In this document: in pieces, positions 1 to 11,834 of the stretch
Layout of the letters: each line of letters opens with the position of its first letter
Position numbering within the stretch: position 1 is the first letter of the stretch
Source of the DNA: Dactylis glomerata
Lineage: Eukaryota; Streptophyta; Magnoliopsida; Poales; Poaceae
NCBI GenBank assembly: GCA_007115705.1
Contig: QXEO01000549.1
Location: 2,035,512-2,099,511, forward strand
Reading direction: 5' to 3'
Length of the DNA: 64,000 nt
The notes under the pieces: model-generated
Databases searched by the model: none
What the model was told of the DNA's origin: nothing
The model's input: the letters and a program-made list of their open reading frames with translations, nothing else
Position numbers and translations under genes: made by a program

Positions 1-1526
1 TTTTTGATTATACTCCAGCGTTGTATATAAGAGCGTAGCGTTTCGCCTTTCTTCTGCACACATGCTTTAACTTCTTCTAGTGATGCTGGGCGCTTGTAGG
101 TGGAGCGGAAATTTCTTGTGAATTGACTTTTGAGTTCCCCCCAGCTTCCAATGGATTCGTCGGGTAGGGTATTCAACCAGGACCGGGCGGCGCCGGTGAG
201 GTGCAGCTGCAAACTTTGCATTGCAGTCGCCTTTGTTCCCCCTAGTATCTGCACCGCATGTAGATAATCTGATAACCATAAGGTGGGTTCCTGTGACCCG
301 TCGTATTTATTCTGGTCGTGTGGTAGTTTAAATCCTTTGGGTACCCGCGTTCTGCGAACCCTGTGGGTAAAGCATAACGCACCCATATCTTTATCGTCGT
401 CTTCATAATTCTCTTCCCTCCAAGCATGTCGCGATTTATTTACTCGAGCTTGTGCTATTATACTTCTTGCATCTTCTTTCTTTTTCTGCTGCGTTTCCTC
501 TTCTGACGACTCGCCGTAGTCGTAGTCTGCGTGATTGTATCTGAACTTCTCCTTGTGACTTGTCGACTTTATCTCTAGGCCTTGTTCCCTGATCTTACCT
601 TCTACTATTCCGAGGCTTCGTATCGCGGCTCGGTGCATATCTTCTCGCGGGTCTCCATGCTTCGGTCTTGTGGCTAGTAAATATGCTTGTGCTGCTGCCA
701 ATGCCGCCTCTGGCGTTTTTTGTATCAGGTCATCTTCCTCCTCTTCTAGCTGCGGGGTGGGGCTCCTCGAGTACCCTTCTTCTCTGCCGCGTGCTGTCGC
801 CCCCCTGTTATGTTTTGGATCTCCGCGCCTCTCTCTGCTATATTCTGAATCTTCACTATAGTCTTCCCAGTATTCCTCCCTTGATATACTGTTGTTGTCT
901 TGAAACATCATGTCTCTTTCCTCCCTTAGTTTCTTCTTGTGTTGGTATAATGCATACTGATATCCCATTAGAACTTCTCTTCTCGATCCTTCGGGTACTT
1001 CTGTACCATAATTAATTGCTGATTTGATCATTCTCCATTCACCAGCCGAGACATGGACTTTCTCTTTTTCCTTTTTGTTGTGACCTTTCACTTTGTCGAC
1101 TTGCCTGTCGACCTTTTTACTTCCTTCGCTGTTGCTTCCTTCTTCTGCCTCAGTGATGATGACGCATAACTGCTATACTTTGGAGACGCCGCTGCTTCCT
1201 ATGGCGAAGTCCTTTGCGTTGTTGTGCGTCTGACACGCTTTTTCTTCTGAGTCGAAATTTTCCTGAATTTCGTCGCCTTCTGCGATTGATGCTTTTTCTA
1301 AGTTGACCGACGAGTTTACCTCACTGGAAGAGCCTTCTGATGACTCCAATGTTTCCTCCGTTTCGGGCTTACTTGCCGATGGATCTGGTTTCGCCGAATC
1401 CGAAAGGCGAGACGAACCCGACGGCCCGATGAGGAAGCTCAAACTTCCGATGGTTAGTTCCACCTCTTGACTTCCGTCGACTTCTGGACTGCTGTTGGCT
1501 AAAAGCGAAAAAGCCGTCGAATTCAT
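1..1526 (-). pseudogene. Gypsy gag polyprotein, 5' part (element A), one nonsense codon, runs off window edge
   Basis: Read on the minus strand, one frame is open from the ATG at 1526 to the window edge, about 508 codons, except for a single TAG at 1173-1175. The N-terminal 117 residues are Ser/Glu-rich and acidic. Next come a charged linker and, at about 1-345, a recognisable Retrotrans_gag core with VPKGFKL, LWLSDYLHAVQILGGTK, LHLTGAARSWLNTLPDESIG and FRSTYKRPASLEEVKACVQ. This is the capsid/nucleocapsid precursor of a Ty3/Gypsy element, acting in cytoplasmic virus-like particles. It lies directly downstream of a tRNA-Asp-type primer site and LTR, as expected for gag. The TAG sits where I would expect a Gln codon (V-stop-Q-L), so simple C-to-T decay is likely; stop readthrough is possible but unsupported. 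Pol would lie left of base 1. Confidence 0.8.
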
Positions 1527-1544
1527 GATTCCAACGCCCCGAAT

Positions 1545-1561
1545 CCCCACGGTCGGCGCCA
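1545..1561 (-). other. Primer binding site of element A (tRNA-Asp type)
   Basis: On the minus strand the LTR end is followed by TTGGCGCCGACCGTGGGG. The TGGCGCC start is the usual 3'-end complement of tRNA-Asp used by many plant Gypsy elements. It fixes the orientation of element A (minus) and the inner boundary of its LTR at 1564. Confidence 0.75.
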
Positions 1562-1563
1562 AT

Positions 1564-1824
1564 TGACGAGGGTTAACTCGACAAATGTCCTAGATGAAGG
1601 ACTTAGGATCGGGGAGATAGGGCATCGGATGAACTCGAAGGTAAAGTTAGTCGAAATAGGTGTGTATCGAAAGTAAACTTGGGTGTTCAACCTGGCTTGC
1701 TTTCAATCTGCCCTACACCGTCCCCTCCTAGCCCCTATATATAGGTGGCCAGGTCTCGAGGATCGGGTAGGGTCCGATACAGATTACAAATATCGACATA
1801 CGGTAACAACTCGTATTCGACTAT
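1564..1824 (-). mobile_element. 5' LTR of Gypsy element A, inner part (split by element B)
   Basis: The LTR starts in + orientation with TGACGAGGG beside the primer site and continues at 22263-22336, where it ends CCCTTGTCA. The two ends are inverted (TGACGAGGG against TGACAAGGG on the minus strand). Together the pieces give about 335 bp after removing element B and one copy of the ACTAT target duplication. A minus-strand TATA box (CTATATATAG) lies near 1734-1743. The LTR was intact before B landed in its U3/promoter part. Confidence 0.75.
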
Positions 1825-3162
1825 TGTAACAACCCAAGTTTTTGGAAAATAGAAATAAATGGAATTAATACAATATTTATTTCTTATATTTTAAAACTTG
1901 TGAATTTGAGCATTTGCTCCCATGCTTCAAATAAAAAGAGTATGAGAAGGGTTTTAAAACAAATCCTTTGAGCTCAAATTTTTAAATAAAGATTTTTGTT
2001 AAAATGAAATAGTTTTCTAACTAATAAATTTTGTGCATGGTTACATGCTAAACCCATTTGGGTCAATTGCCAAACCTATATTAAGCAATATTTGAATCAT
2101 ACCATCATGCATCTCTCCACCACAACTAAGAACAAGTTACAAAGAATCAAATACAATAACGTTTGAAACAAAAATCAACTTGGAACTCTATTTAATATTC
2201 TACCAAAGTTTGAATTCAAATAAGAGGTCATTCCCAACTCCATGTCATTTCCAAGAAAACCAACACCTTTGTACCAAGATAAAATTTTCTATCTATTATT
2301 GCATGCTTGCACAGTATTTTAACTACATGTGTTCTATGATTTTATGTGTGTAATAATTGGTTGGGCAATGATTAGTTAGTTCCAACTTAACCAACAAAAG
2401 CATTAGAGAAGAACCACAAAGATCAAAAGAACCAGAAGCAAGAGAAATAAAGAAAAAGAGAAGAAAAGATGATCTAGAAAAAGTTAACCACTACCCTACT
2501 TTGGACCCCTGGATTAAGCAATCCTCAACTCAACTAAGAGTGTGGTCAGTTAGTTGAGCTTAACCATATCACATACTAACTCAACCAGGAAGTTTCCAGC
2601 AAAAACTCAAACCCTAACCTCCTTCAAAATCTGTCCAAAGTTTGAATCTGAAATAGAGACCATACTTCAAAATTGAAATAAGATTTTTTCAAAACCTCAT
2701 ATTTCTTCATAACAAAAATATGTTTGGAGTCCTTATCCAATATCTTGACAATCCACGGTGGCAGATTTCAAAAATTCAAAATTTGAATTCTTTCGGGCAT
2801 TTCAACAAACACTTGGTGGGCAGAAATCTAACAAAATCAAAGCAACTGTTTGCAACAGTGGTTGGCAGCCCTAGTATGAGTCACTGACCTCCAAGCAGTG
2901 CCCTGGACTCTCCTCTGTCGACCCCCTGTCTCCCCTGCCCAAACACCGGCCGTTAGACATGGAGGAGAAGAAGAAGATCACACCGGACCCCTCCCATGCC
3001 CCCTCTGAACCAGACCATCTCAGCCCCTCCCATCGCGCCAGCAGCACGCCACAGCACACCGCAGCCCGCAGCACCCGCCAACGCCGCCCCCTCTTCTCTC
3101 CCTTGCCGGCATCGGCCGCGCTCTGGCCCCAGATCCCCTCGCCTCGTGCTCCCTCTCCCGAC

Positions 3163-3170
3163 TATAGAAG
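3163..3170 (+). promoter_or_regulatory. Candidate TATA box, element B 5' LTR
   Basis: TATAGAAG follows a GC-rich block and precedes a pyrimidine-rich leader. The same sequence occurs at 8841-8848 in the 3' LTR. The placement suits an LTR promoter, with transcription starting about 30 bp downstream near 3195. Confidence 0.45.
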
Positions 3171-3397
3171 GACCTCCCTTCTTCCCTGAAAAGACTCACC
3201 TCACCTCCCTCTACCTCCTAGACATCATCTCTTCGCTAGTTGCTCGCCGGTTTGAGCTCGCCGGAGTAGGCCGAGCTCCAGGACGCCAGCCGTTCCCAGT
3301 GTTCCAGCCGCTCCCTCAAGCTGCCGCCTGGACGAGGTGGACGAGAAGAGCTCCCTCTGCCACCTAGACACCCTCGCCGGCGCCGCGACCCTCCCAG

Positions 3398-4622
3398 GTG
3401 AGCCTCCCCGTCACCGCCCTCCTCCCAGTACTCCCTCGCTCGCTGTGTAGTCGCGCCAGGAAGACGACCGTCCCCGATACCGATTCGGTCCATTAAGTTC
3501 TGACCAGCCGGGCCCATGGTCAGGCCGGTATTTCTTTTTTTTTTTTTTTGCCCACCCGCCAGCCTGCAGCCTAGTGGGCCGGCCTAGCTCGGTCTGTGTG
3601 TCCGGCCCGGATATAAAAAAAAAGGGATATTCGATTTCCGATTTTTGAAAAACTCTTTCAGATGCTTTAGTATATTTAATTTTCCCGGAGATCTACCGAT
3701 CCAAATCTAGCAAATGAAAATGTTCTGGAAACCTTAGAACATAAGCTATCCAATAAAAGTGGTTTCAACACAATTAGATTTACATAATAATTGCAGTAAA
3801 AATAACAAAGTAGGAGCTTTTCCACCTTAGAAAATTCATATCAATTCAAATAAAATTCCTAAAAATATAAAACCAACTTTAGAAATTCACAATTAGTGAT
3901 ACCCATCTGTCTATACCATTAGATCTAATTTTTGAACCTTTTAAGGTAAATGCTATTTACCTATATGGTTAATAGGCAATTGCCATATAGGATTTTATTA
4001 AAGTCAAATCTATAATCGAAATGTTTATGGAACTCTTATTGTTAAACCACATTTCCAAATATCTATCTGTAGGTATTGATCTTAGTCCATGTGATCTTGT
4101 AGGAGGTATTTGGAAATTTAATACTACATAGTAGTAATTAGAAACTCAAACTTGCACACCTATCTCAAAATATGGAAATGATATGAAACCAATTCGAATC
4201 AACCACATTTCTAAATATTAATCTATAGCCCCTGATCCAAGTCAACTAGGATTAATATATTGCACTTATAGATTCAAACTTGATCACTAAATGTTTGCAA
4301 ACTAGAAATCGAACAAGTAATTGAAAAATAAGACTTTAAATTATGAAACCACCTTGGGTAAACCCTAATCCTAAATATCTACTTGTAATCCACAACCTTG
4401 GTCAATAAGGACTTGCAGGAGATATTTTCCTCATCCAAAATAAATAAACCCTACTTAGATACAAGAAACAAATAACCCATCCATATGGACTCAATTATCT
4501 TTGAAACCTCTCCATAGACTACCTAGATCGCTCCCCTTACCCCAAGTATCCTTATTTGCTTGAGTATGTGTTGCTTGTAAATTGTGTGGTGATTGTATGC
4601 TTATTTGATTTTCGACGATTAG
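3398..4622 (+). other. Candidate intron inside the element B LTR
   Basis: A strong donor, CCCAG followed by GTGAGC, lies at 3398, about 230 bp after the TATA box. A candidate acceptor, GATTAG followed by ACG, ends at 4622. The same donor occurs at 9076 in the 3' LTR. Element G has a donor in the same relative place (minus strand, 59795) and a similar acceptor (TTATTAG followed by ACG, 58897). This is an inference from site consensus and cross-element similarity; no transcript evidence is available. Confidence 0.35.
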
Positions 4623-4795
4623 ACGACAACGAGAGTAAGGAGAATGGATCCCGAAGTCAACCAAGAAATGGAGATGGAGATCAATCAATCAAAGATAAAG
4701 ATGAAGACTATTTTGACTTTGCCAAGCCAGGCAAGCCATCTTTTGATCATACCATTACCCAGTTTTACAATGCATGCTTACTTGCTTTTAACTAA
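4623..4795 (+). other. Short frame after the candidate LTR acceptor (element B)
   Basis: The frame after the putative acceptor reads an acidic, Asp/Lys-rich peptide ending in DYFDFAKPGKPSFDHTITQF and a stop at 4793-4795. It has no in-frame ATG of its own, so it would be translated only as a spliced exon. It is repeated at 10294-10466. G encodes a similar stretch near 58800-58850 on the minus strand (HFANQGKPSFESYS). Similarity at nucleotide level alone could explain this. I do not recognise a domain. Confidence 0.25.
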
Positions 4796-6378
4796 ACGTG
4801 CATGCTAAAATAATTGTTACCAAGTTGCAAATGAGTAGAGATGTCCTTCTTGACCAGTGCATCCAACCTTTTTGTGGATGACATCAAGTGCATCAAGCTT
4901 AGCCTACCTTTGAGAAACCTTTCCTTAGTGGATGCTAAGTAGAGCATCAAGCTAAGCCTATCCAATATACCTACCTAGATCCTTGTGCCCTCATGAGGAT
5001 TATGCTTGAGCTGAGGGCATTCATGGAAAATTACTAGGTGGGAACCCCAATGAAGATCATGAAGATTTTGAAATGAAAACCTTGGAAAGGGGCAACCTTG
5101 CCCAAGGATGATTTTGAAATACAAACCTTGGAGATGGGCAACCTTACCCAAGGGTGACTTTGAAAACTATTTACAAAATGGTGACATGGTGAAGGTGACA
5201 TGAAGGTTTGACAAAAATGATAAATGCGTGAAGTACCATACTGGACCAATCATACAGTGCGACCACATTACTCCGGTATGGGACGGGGCTTAGTGGAGTA
5301 GTTTATTTCGCCTTAGTGTAGACCCTACAAATGTAAATGGAAGTCCGACCAGGGACTCCTTTTCCAGGGCACTCTTGGCGGTGGCCGAGTTTCGCCTTGT
5401 CCTCCTCTTCATAGGTGGTTGGGGTACAAGCCGAAGAGCCCTCATTGAAAATGGACTACCGGGTGTAGGACCCTACCTCGGTTAGTGGCATTCCGGTGGG
5501 TCAAGCGGCTGGGAACTTTGCACACTCTGGACAGCTTCTTGGACTCCGGTGTTGGGGGGGTACAACTCTAGGCGGTAGTGTTTATGCTAAGGCGGGCAAG
5601 TGAAACATTAATGGTCGGCTGCTTGTCGTGGCATATGTCGTTATGCGGGGAAGTTGCCCACACGATGAGTAGTCGGATGGTGTGGGTAAAGTGTACAACC
5701 TCTGCAGAGTGTAAAACTATTCGAATAGCCGCGTTCGCGGTCATGGACGGTTGGATTGGTTGTACTTGGCCGTTATCAGGTTTTACTTTGAAAATGATTG
5801 AGAAAGGTGACTTGACAATGAATTTCGATGACCATGGAGGTGACTTGGTGAACAAAAGAATTGACATTTGGGGGATTCCATCTAGAGATTTACAAAGAGC
5901 TAAGTGTTTCCTTACCATTTTAAATAAAAGATCTTTGAAAGGAAATTCTGCTTTATGCAAATGAACCTAGAGCTTAGACCACTATATGAATTATGCATTC
6001 TCTATTCATTTATTTATAATATGGTTTGCGAGTGCATCCAATGTACTCATGGCTTTGTCCCTAGCTATTAACTTGGCCAGACTTGAAGGAGAAAAATCAA
6101 GAAGGAAGAAATCGTTGACGACTTTGCGAATTAGGCTTGTTTCCTACTGTCTGCTTTGCCTGTGCGGTTGAAGCTTGACAACATGGACCCAAAGTGTTAT
6201 TCCGCTGCATGTTGATAAGGTTCGGTCGGTGCGACCACCTATGTAATCCCCTTTATTTACTATTAATTTCTATGACTGTGATATCAACTACGTTATGTAA
6301 ATCATAACAATGATTCTGGGATTGTGATGGATTACATAACGGGCACTTCGAATTTGTGATAACTTCGGGGGTGTCACA

Positions 6379-7458
6379 AGTTGGTATCAGAGCCAAGGCT
6401 GACTCTAGGAAACCCTAGTTAGCATGGTCGTTAGAAAATGATATCTCTGATATCACAAGTTTGGTATCAGGACTATCATGACCTCAGGAGACCTTAGTTA
6501 GCAGGGTCGTTAGCTAAGAAAGTGATATGTTTACAAAAACATATTGTTACAAAAGAAACCTATTTGCTTTGGTATCCAAAGCCAATCTTATACCCTCATC
6601 TTATTCACTTCAAATATCTTACACTCTCAACTTATACTCTCAAGAGATTTTGACAAAGAATTTATTTACCTCTTTAATTACAAAGTCTTTTCAAAGATTT
6701 GTTTTATTCTATTCCTCATCTACTTCAAAATATATACCATGGACGATATACCGACCCTAAGACCGAAGGACTTTTGGATGAAAAGATTAGGGACTCAATA
6801 TTTTTCAAGGTGTCAACCTCTGATGTCAACCATGACTGCTCCCATCAAAAGAGAGACAAATATTCAAACTTCCCAGAGATCTTCTGACAGGAGGCCACTC
6901 TTCAAGATAAAGACTTCAAGATCAAATCATGGTGATCAGAAAGGATGAAGATCTCAGCAATCCCGACCCTTAGGAATTATAGGAAATGCTCGGTTGATTT
7001 CACTGAGCTGCCCTTACCTCACGATTATTAAGTGTGCTTAGCGCCTTGTGTGTTTGAATGATTGATTGGTTTTGAGATATGTTGCTCATATGCCCTCCGG
7101 CAACATGTAGCAACCACCCCAACAACTTGTTTTCTCAAAAGTGTTCTAGTAGTCTTGTTTATCTCCTTCTAAAATGAATGAGACATGTAATCTGCAAGAC
7201 CCCTTATTAATGAAATTCTATGGTTTAAACCTAAAACATTTTTTTTTGAAAAGTGTGATTGTTTGTTGAAAATGCTATGTGATTGATGAATATGTGTTTT
7301 GGACCATTTGGCCTTATCACATTTTGGGTGTACCCAATCTTTCTATCTTGATAGGAATCAATATACACTCTATCTCTTATCTGGTAATCTCATCTCCCAA
7401 TCTATCTCAATCTTAACTTGTGAATCTCGGGACGAGATTCTTTTTAAGGGGGGAAGAT
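6379..7458 (+). other. Element B interior: primer site, non-coding body, polypurine tract
   Basis: TGGTATCAGAGCC at 6382-6394 is the standard initiator-Met tRNA primer site. GGGGGGAAGA at about 7448-7457 is the polypurine tract just before the 3' LTR. Between them no frame exceeds about 134 codons and none shows gag, protease, RT or integrase motifs. The stretch before the tract (GAATCTCGGGACGAGATTC) is almost the same as that before the LTR of element G, apart from one extra G there. The first 150 bp contain two further TTGGTATCAG-like copies. Confidence 0.8.
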
Positions 7459-10400
7459 TGTAACAACCCAAGTTTTTGGAAAATAGAAATAAATGGAATT
7501 AATCAAAATACCAAATTTTGGAGCCAACAAAAACTTTTATTTTAAATACAAGATTTATTTCTTATCTTTTAAAACTTGTGAATTTGAGCATTTGCTCCCA
7601 TGCTTCAAATAAAAAGAGTATGAGAAGGGTTTTAAAACAAATCCTTTGAGCTCAAATTTTTAAATAAAGATTTTTGTTAAAATGAAATAGTTTTCTAACT
7701 AATAAATTTTGTGCATGGTTACATGCTAAACCCATTTGGGTCAATTGCCAAACCTATATTAAGCAATATTTGAATCATACCATCATGCATCTCTCCACCA
7801 CAACTAAGAACAAGTTACAAAGAATCAAATACAATAACGTTTGAAACAAAAATCAACTTGGAACTCTATTTAATATTCTACCAAAGTTTGAATTCAAATA
7901 AGAGGTCATTCCCAACTCCATGTCATCTCCAAGAAAACCAACACCTTTGTACCAAGATAAAATTTTCTATCTATTATTGCATGCTTGCACAGTATTTTAA
8001 CTACATGTGTTCTATGATTTTATGTGTGTAATAATTGGTTGGGCAATGATTAGTTAGTTGCAACTTAACCAACAAAAGCATTAGAGAAGAACCACAAAGA
8101 TCAAAAGAACCAGAAGCAAGAGAAATAAAGAAAAAGAGAAGAAAAGATGATCTAGAAAAAGTTAACCACTACCCTACTTTGGACCCCTGGATTAAGAAAT
8201 CCTCAACTCAACTAAGAGTGTGGTCAGTTAGTTGAGATTAACCATATCACATACTAACTCAACCAGGAAGTTTCCAGCAAAAACTCAAACCCTAACCTCC
8301 TTCAAAATCTGTCCAAATTTGAATCTGAAACAGAGACCATACTTCAAAATTGAAATAAGATTTTTGCAAAACCTCATATTTCTTCATAACAAAAATATGT
8401 TTGGAGTCCTTATCCAATATCTTGACAATCCACGGTGGCAGATTTCAAAAATTCAAAATTTGAATTCTTTCGGGCATTTCAACAAACACTTGGTGGGCAG
8501 AAATCTAACAAAATCAAAGCAACTGTTTGCAACAGTGGTTGGCAGCCCTAGTCTGAGTCACTGACCTCCAAGCAGTGCCCTGGACTCTCCTCTGTCGACC
8601 CCCTGTCTCCCCTGCCCAAACACCGGCCGTTAGACATGGAGGAGAAGAAGAAGATCACACCGGACCCCTCCCATGTCCCCCTCTGAACCAGACCATCTCA
8701 GCCCCTCCCATCACGCCAGCAGCACGCCACAGCACACCGCAGCCCGCAGCACCCGCCAACGCCGCCCCCTCTTCTCTCCCTTGCCGGCATCGGCCGCGCT
8801 CTGGCCCCAGATCCCCTCGCCTTGTGCTCCCTCTCCCGACTATAGAAGGACCTCCCTTCTTCCCTGAAAAGACTCACCTCACCTCCCTCTACCTCCTAGA
8901 CATCATCTCTTCACTAGTTGCTCGCCGGTTTGAGCTCACCGGAGTAGGCCGAGCTCCAGGACGCCAGCCGTTCCCAGTGTTCCAGCCGCTCCCTCAAGCT
9001 GCCGCCTAGACGAGGTGGACGAGAAGAGCTCCCTCTGCCGCCTAGACACCCTCGCCGGCGCCGCGACCCTCCCAGGTGAGCCTCCCCGTCACCGCGCTCC
9101 TCCCAGTACTCCCTCGCTCGCTGTGTAGTCGCGCCAGGAAGACGACCGTCCCCGATACCGATTCGGTCCATTAAGTTCTGACCAGCCGGGCCCATGGTCA
9201 GGCCGGTATTTTTTTTTTTTTTGCCCACCCGCCAGCCTGCAGCCTAGTGGGCCGGCCCAGCTTGGTTTGTGTGTCCGGCCCGGATAAAAAAAAAGGGATA
9301 TTCGATTTCTGATTTTTGAAAAACTCTTTCAGATGCTTTAGTATATTTAATTTTCCCGGAGATCTACCGATCCAAATCTAGCAAATGAAAATGTTCTGGA
9401 AACCTTAGAACATAAGCTATCCAATAAAAGTGTTTTCAACACAATTAGATTTACATAATAATTGCAGTAAAAATAACAAAGTAGGAGCTTTTCCACCTTA
9501 CAAAATTCATATCAATTCAAATAAAATTCCTAAAAATATAAAACCAACTTTAGAAATTCACAATTAGTGATACCCATCTGTCTATACCATTAGATCTAAT
9601 TTTTGAACCTTTTAAGGTAAATGCTATTTACCTATATGGTTAATAGGCAATTGCCATATAGGATTTTATTAAAGTCAAATCTATAATCGAAATGTTTATG
9701 GAACTCTTATTGTTAAACCACATTTCCAAATATCTATCTGTAGGTATTGATCTTAGTCCATGTGATCTTGTAGGAGGTATTTGGAAATTTAATACTACAT
9801 AGTAGTAATTAGAAACTCAAACTTGCACACCTATCTCAAAATATGGAAATGATATGAAACCAATTCGAATCAACCACATTTCTAAATATTAATCTATAGC
9901 CCCTGATCCAAGTCAACTAGGATTAATATATTGCACTTACAGATTCAAACTTGATCACTAAATGTTTGCAAACTAGAAATCGAACAAGTAATTGAAAAAT
10001 AAGACTTTAAATTATGAAACCACCTTGGGTAAACCCTAATCCTAAATATCTACTTGTAATCCACAACCTTGGTCAATAAGGACTTGCAGGAGATATTTTC
10101 CTCATCCAAAATAAATAAACCCTACTTAGATACAAGAAACAAATAACCCATCCATATGGACTCAATTATCTTCGAAACCTCTCCATAGACTACCTAGATC
10201 GCTCCCCTTACCCCAAGTATCCTTATTTGCTTGAGTATGTGTTGCTTGTAAATTGTGTGGTGATTGTATGCTTATTTGATTTTCGACGATTAGACGACAA
10301 CGAGAGCAAGGAGAATGGATCCCGAAGTCAACCAAGAAATGGAGATGGAGATCAATCAATCAAAGATAAAGATGAAGACTATTTTGACTTTGCCAAGCCA

Positions 10401-11834
10401 GGCAAGCCATCTTTTGATCATACCATTACCCAGTTTTACAATGCATGCTTACTTGCTTTTAACTAAACGTGCATGCTAAAATAATTGTTACCAAGTTGCA
10501 AATGAGTAGAGATGTCCTTCTTGACCAGTGCATCCAACCTTTTTGTGGATGACATCAAGTGCATCAAGCTTAGCCTACCTTTGAGAAACCTTTCGTTAGT
10601 GGATGCTAAGTAGAGCATCAAGCTAAGCCTATCCAATATACCTACCTAGATCCTTGTGCCCTCATGAGGATTATGCTTGAGCTGAGGGCATTCATGGAAA
10701 ATTACTAGGTGGGAACCCCAATGAAGATCATGAAGATTTTGAAATGAAAACCTTGGAAAGGGGCAACATTGCCCAACGATGATTTTGAAATACAAACCTT
10801 GGAGATGGGCAACCTTACCCAAGGGTGACTTTGAAAACTATTTACAAAATGGTGACATGGTGAAGGTGACATGAAGGTTTGACAAAAATGATAAATGCGT
10901 GAAGTACCATACTGGACCAATCATACAGTGCGACCACATTACTCCGGTATGGGACGGGGCTTAGTGGAGTAGTTTGTTTCGCCTTAGTGTAGACCCTACA
11001 AATGTAAATGGAAGTCCGACCAGGGACTCCTTTTCCAGGGCACTCTTGGCGGTGGCCGAGTTTCGCCTTGTCCTCCTCTTCATAGGTGGTTGGGGTACAA
11101 GCCGAAGAGCCCTCATTGAAAATGGACTACCGGGTGTAGGACCCTACCTCGGTTAGTGGCATTCTGGTGGGTCAAGCGGCTGGGAACTTTGCACACTCTG
11201 GACAGCTTCTTGGACTCCGGTGTTGGGGGGGTACAACTCTAGGCGGTAGTGTTTATGCTAAGGCGGGCAAGTGAAACATTAATGGTCGGCTGCTTGTCGT
11301 GGCATATGTCGTTATGCGGGGAAGTTGCCCACACGATGAGTAGTCGGATGGTGTGGGTAAAGTGTACAACCTCTGCAGAGTGTAAAACTATTCGAATAGC
11401 CGCGTCCGCGGTCATGGACGGTTGGATTGGTTGTACTTGGCCGTTATCAGGTTTTACTTTGAAAATGATTGAGAAAGGTGACTTGACAATGAATTTCGAT
11501 GACCATGGAGGTGACTTGGTGAACAAAAGAATTGACATTTGGGGGATTCCATCTAGAGATTTATAAAGAGCTAAGTGTTTCCTTACCATTTTAAATAAAA
11601 GATCTTTGAAAGGAAATTCTGCTTTATGCAAATGAACCTAGAGCTTAGACCACTATATGAATTATGCATTCTCTATTCATTTATTTATAAGATGGTTTGC
11701 GAGTGCATGCAATGTACTCATGGCTCTGTCCCTGGCTATTAACTTGGCCAGACTTGAAGGAGAAAAATCAAGAAGGAAGAAATCGTTGACGACTTTGCGA
11801 ATTAGGCTTGTTTTCTACTGTCTGCTTTGCCTGT

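Larger units (their letters stand above)
1825..6378 (+). repeat. Element B 5' LTR (4,554 bp)
   Basis: The LTR is bounded by TG...CA and followed at once by the primer site. It holds no protein gene. An AT-rich U3 (1825-2700) is followed by a GC-rich promoter/leader block (2890-3600) and then by a long AT-rich R/U5. Compared with the 3' LTR it lacks a short stretch near 1868 (about 37 bp net) and shows scattered substitutions. Open frames in it, such as those at 5568-5964, appear twice only because the LTR is duplicated. Confidence 0.9.

Noticed and set aside
5568..5964. Overlapping frames of about 130 codons on both strands, repeated at 11239-11631
   Set aside because: They appear twice because they lie in the two LTRs of B. 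Both strands are open at once and no domain is visible; the corresponding G LTR DNA does not keep the frames.
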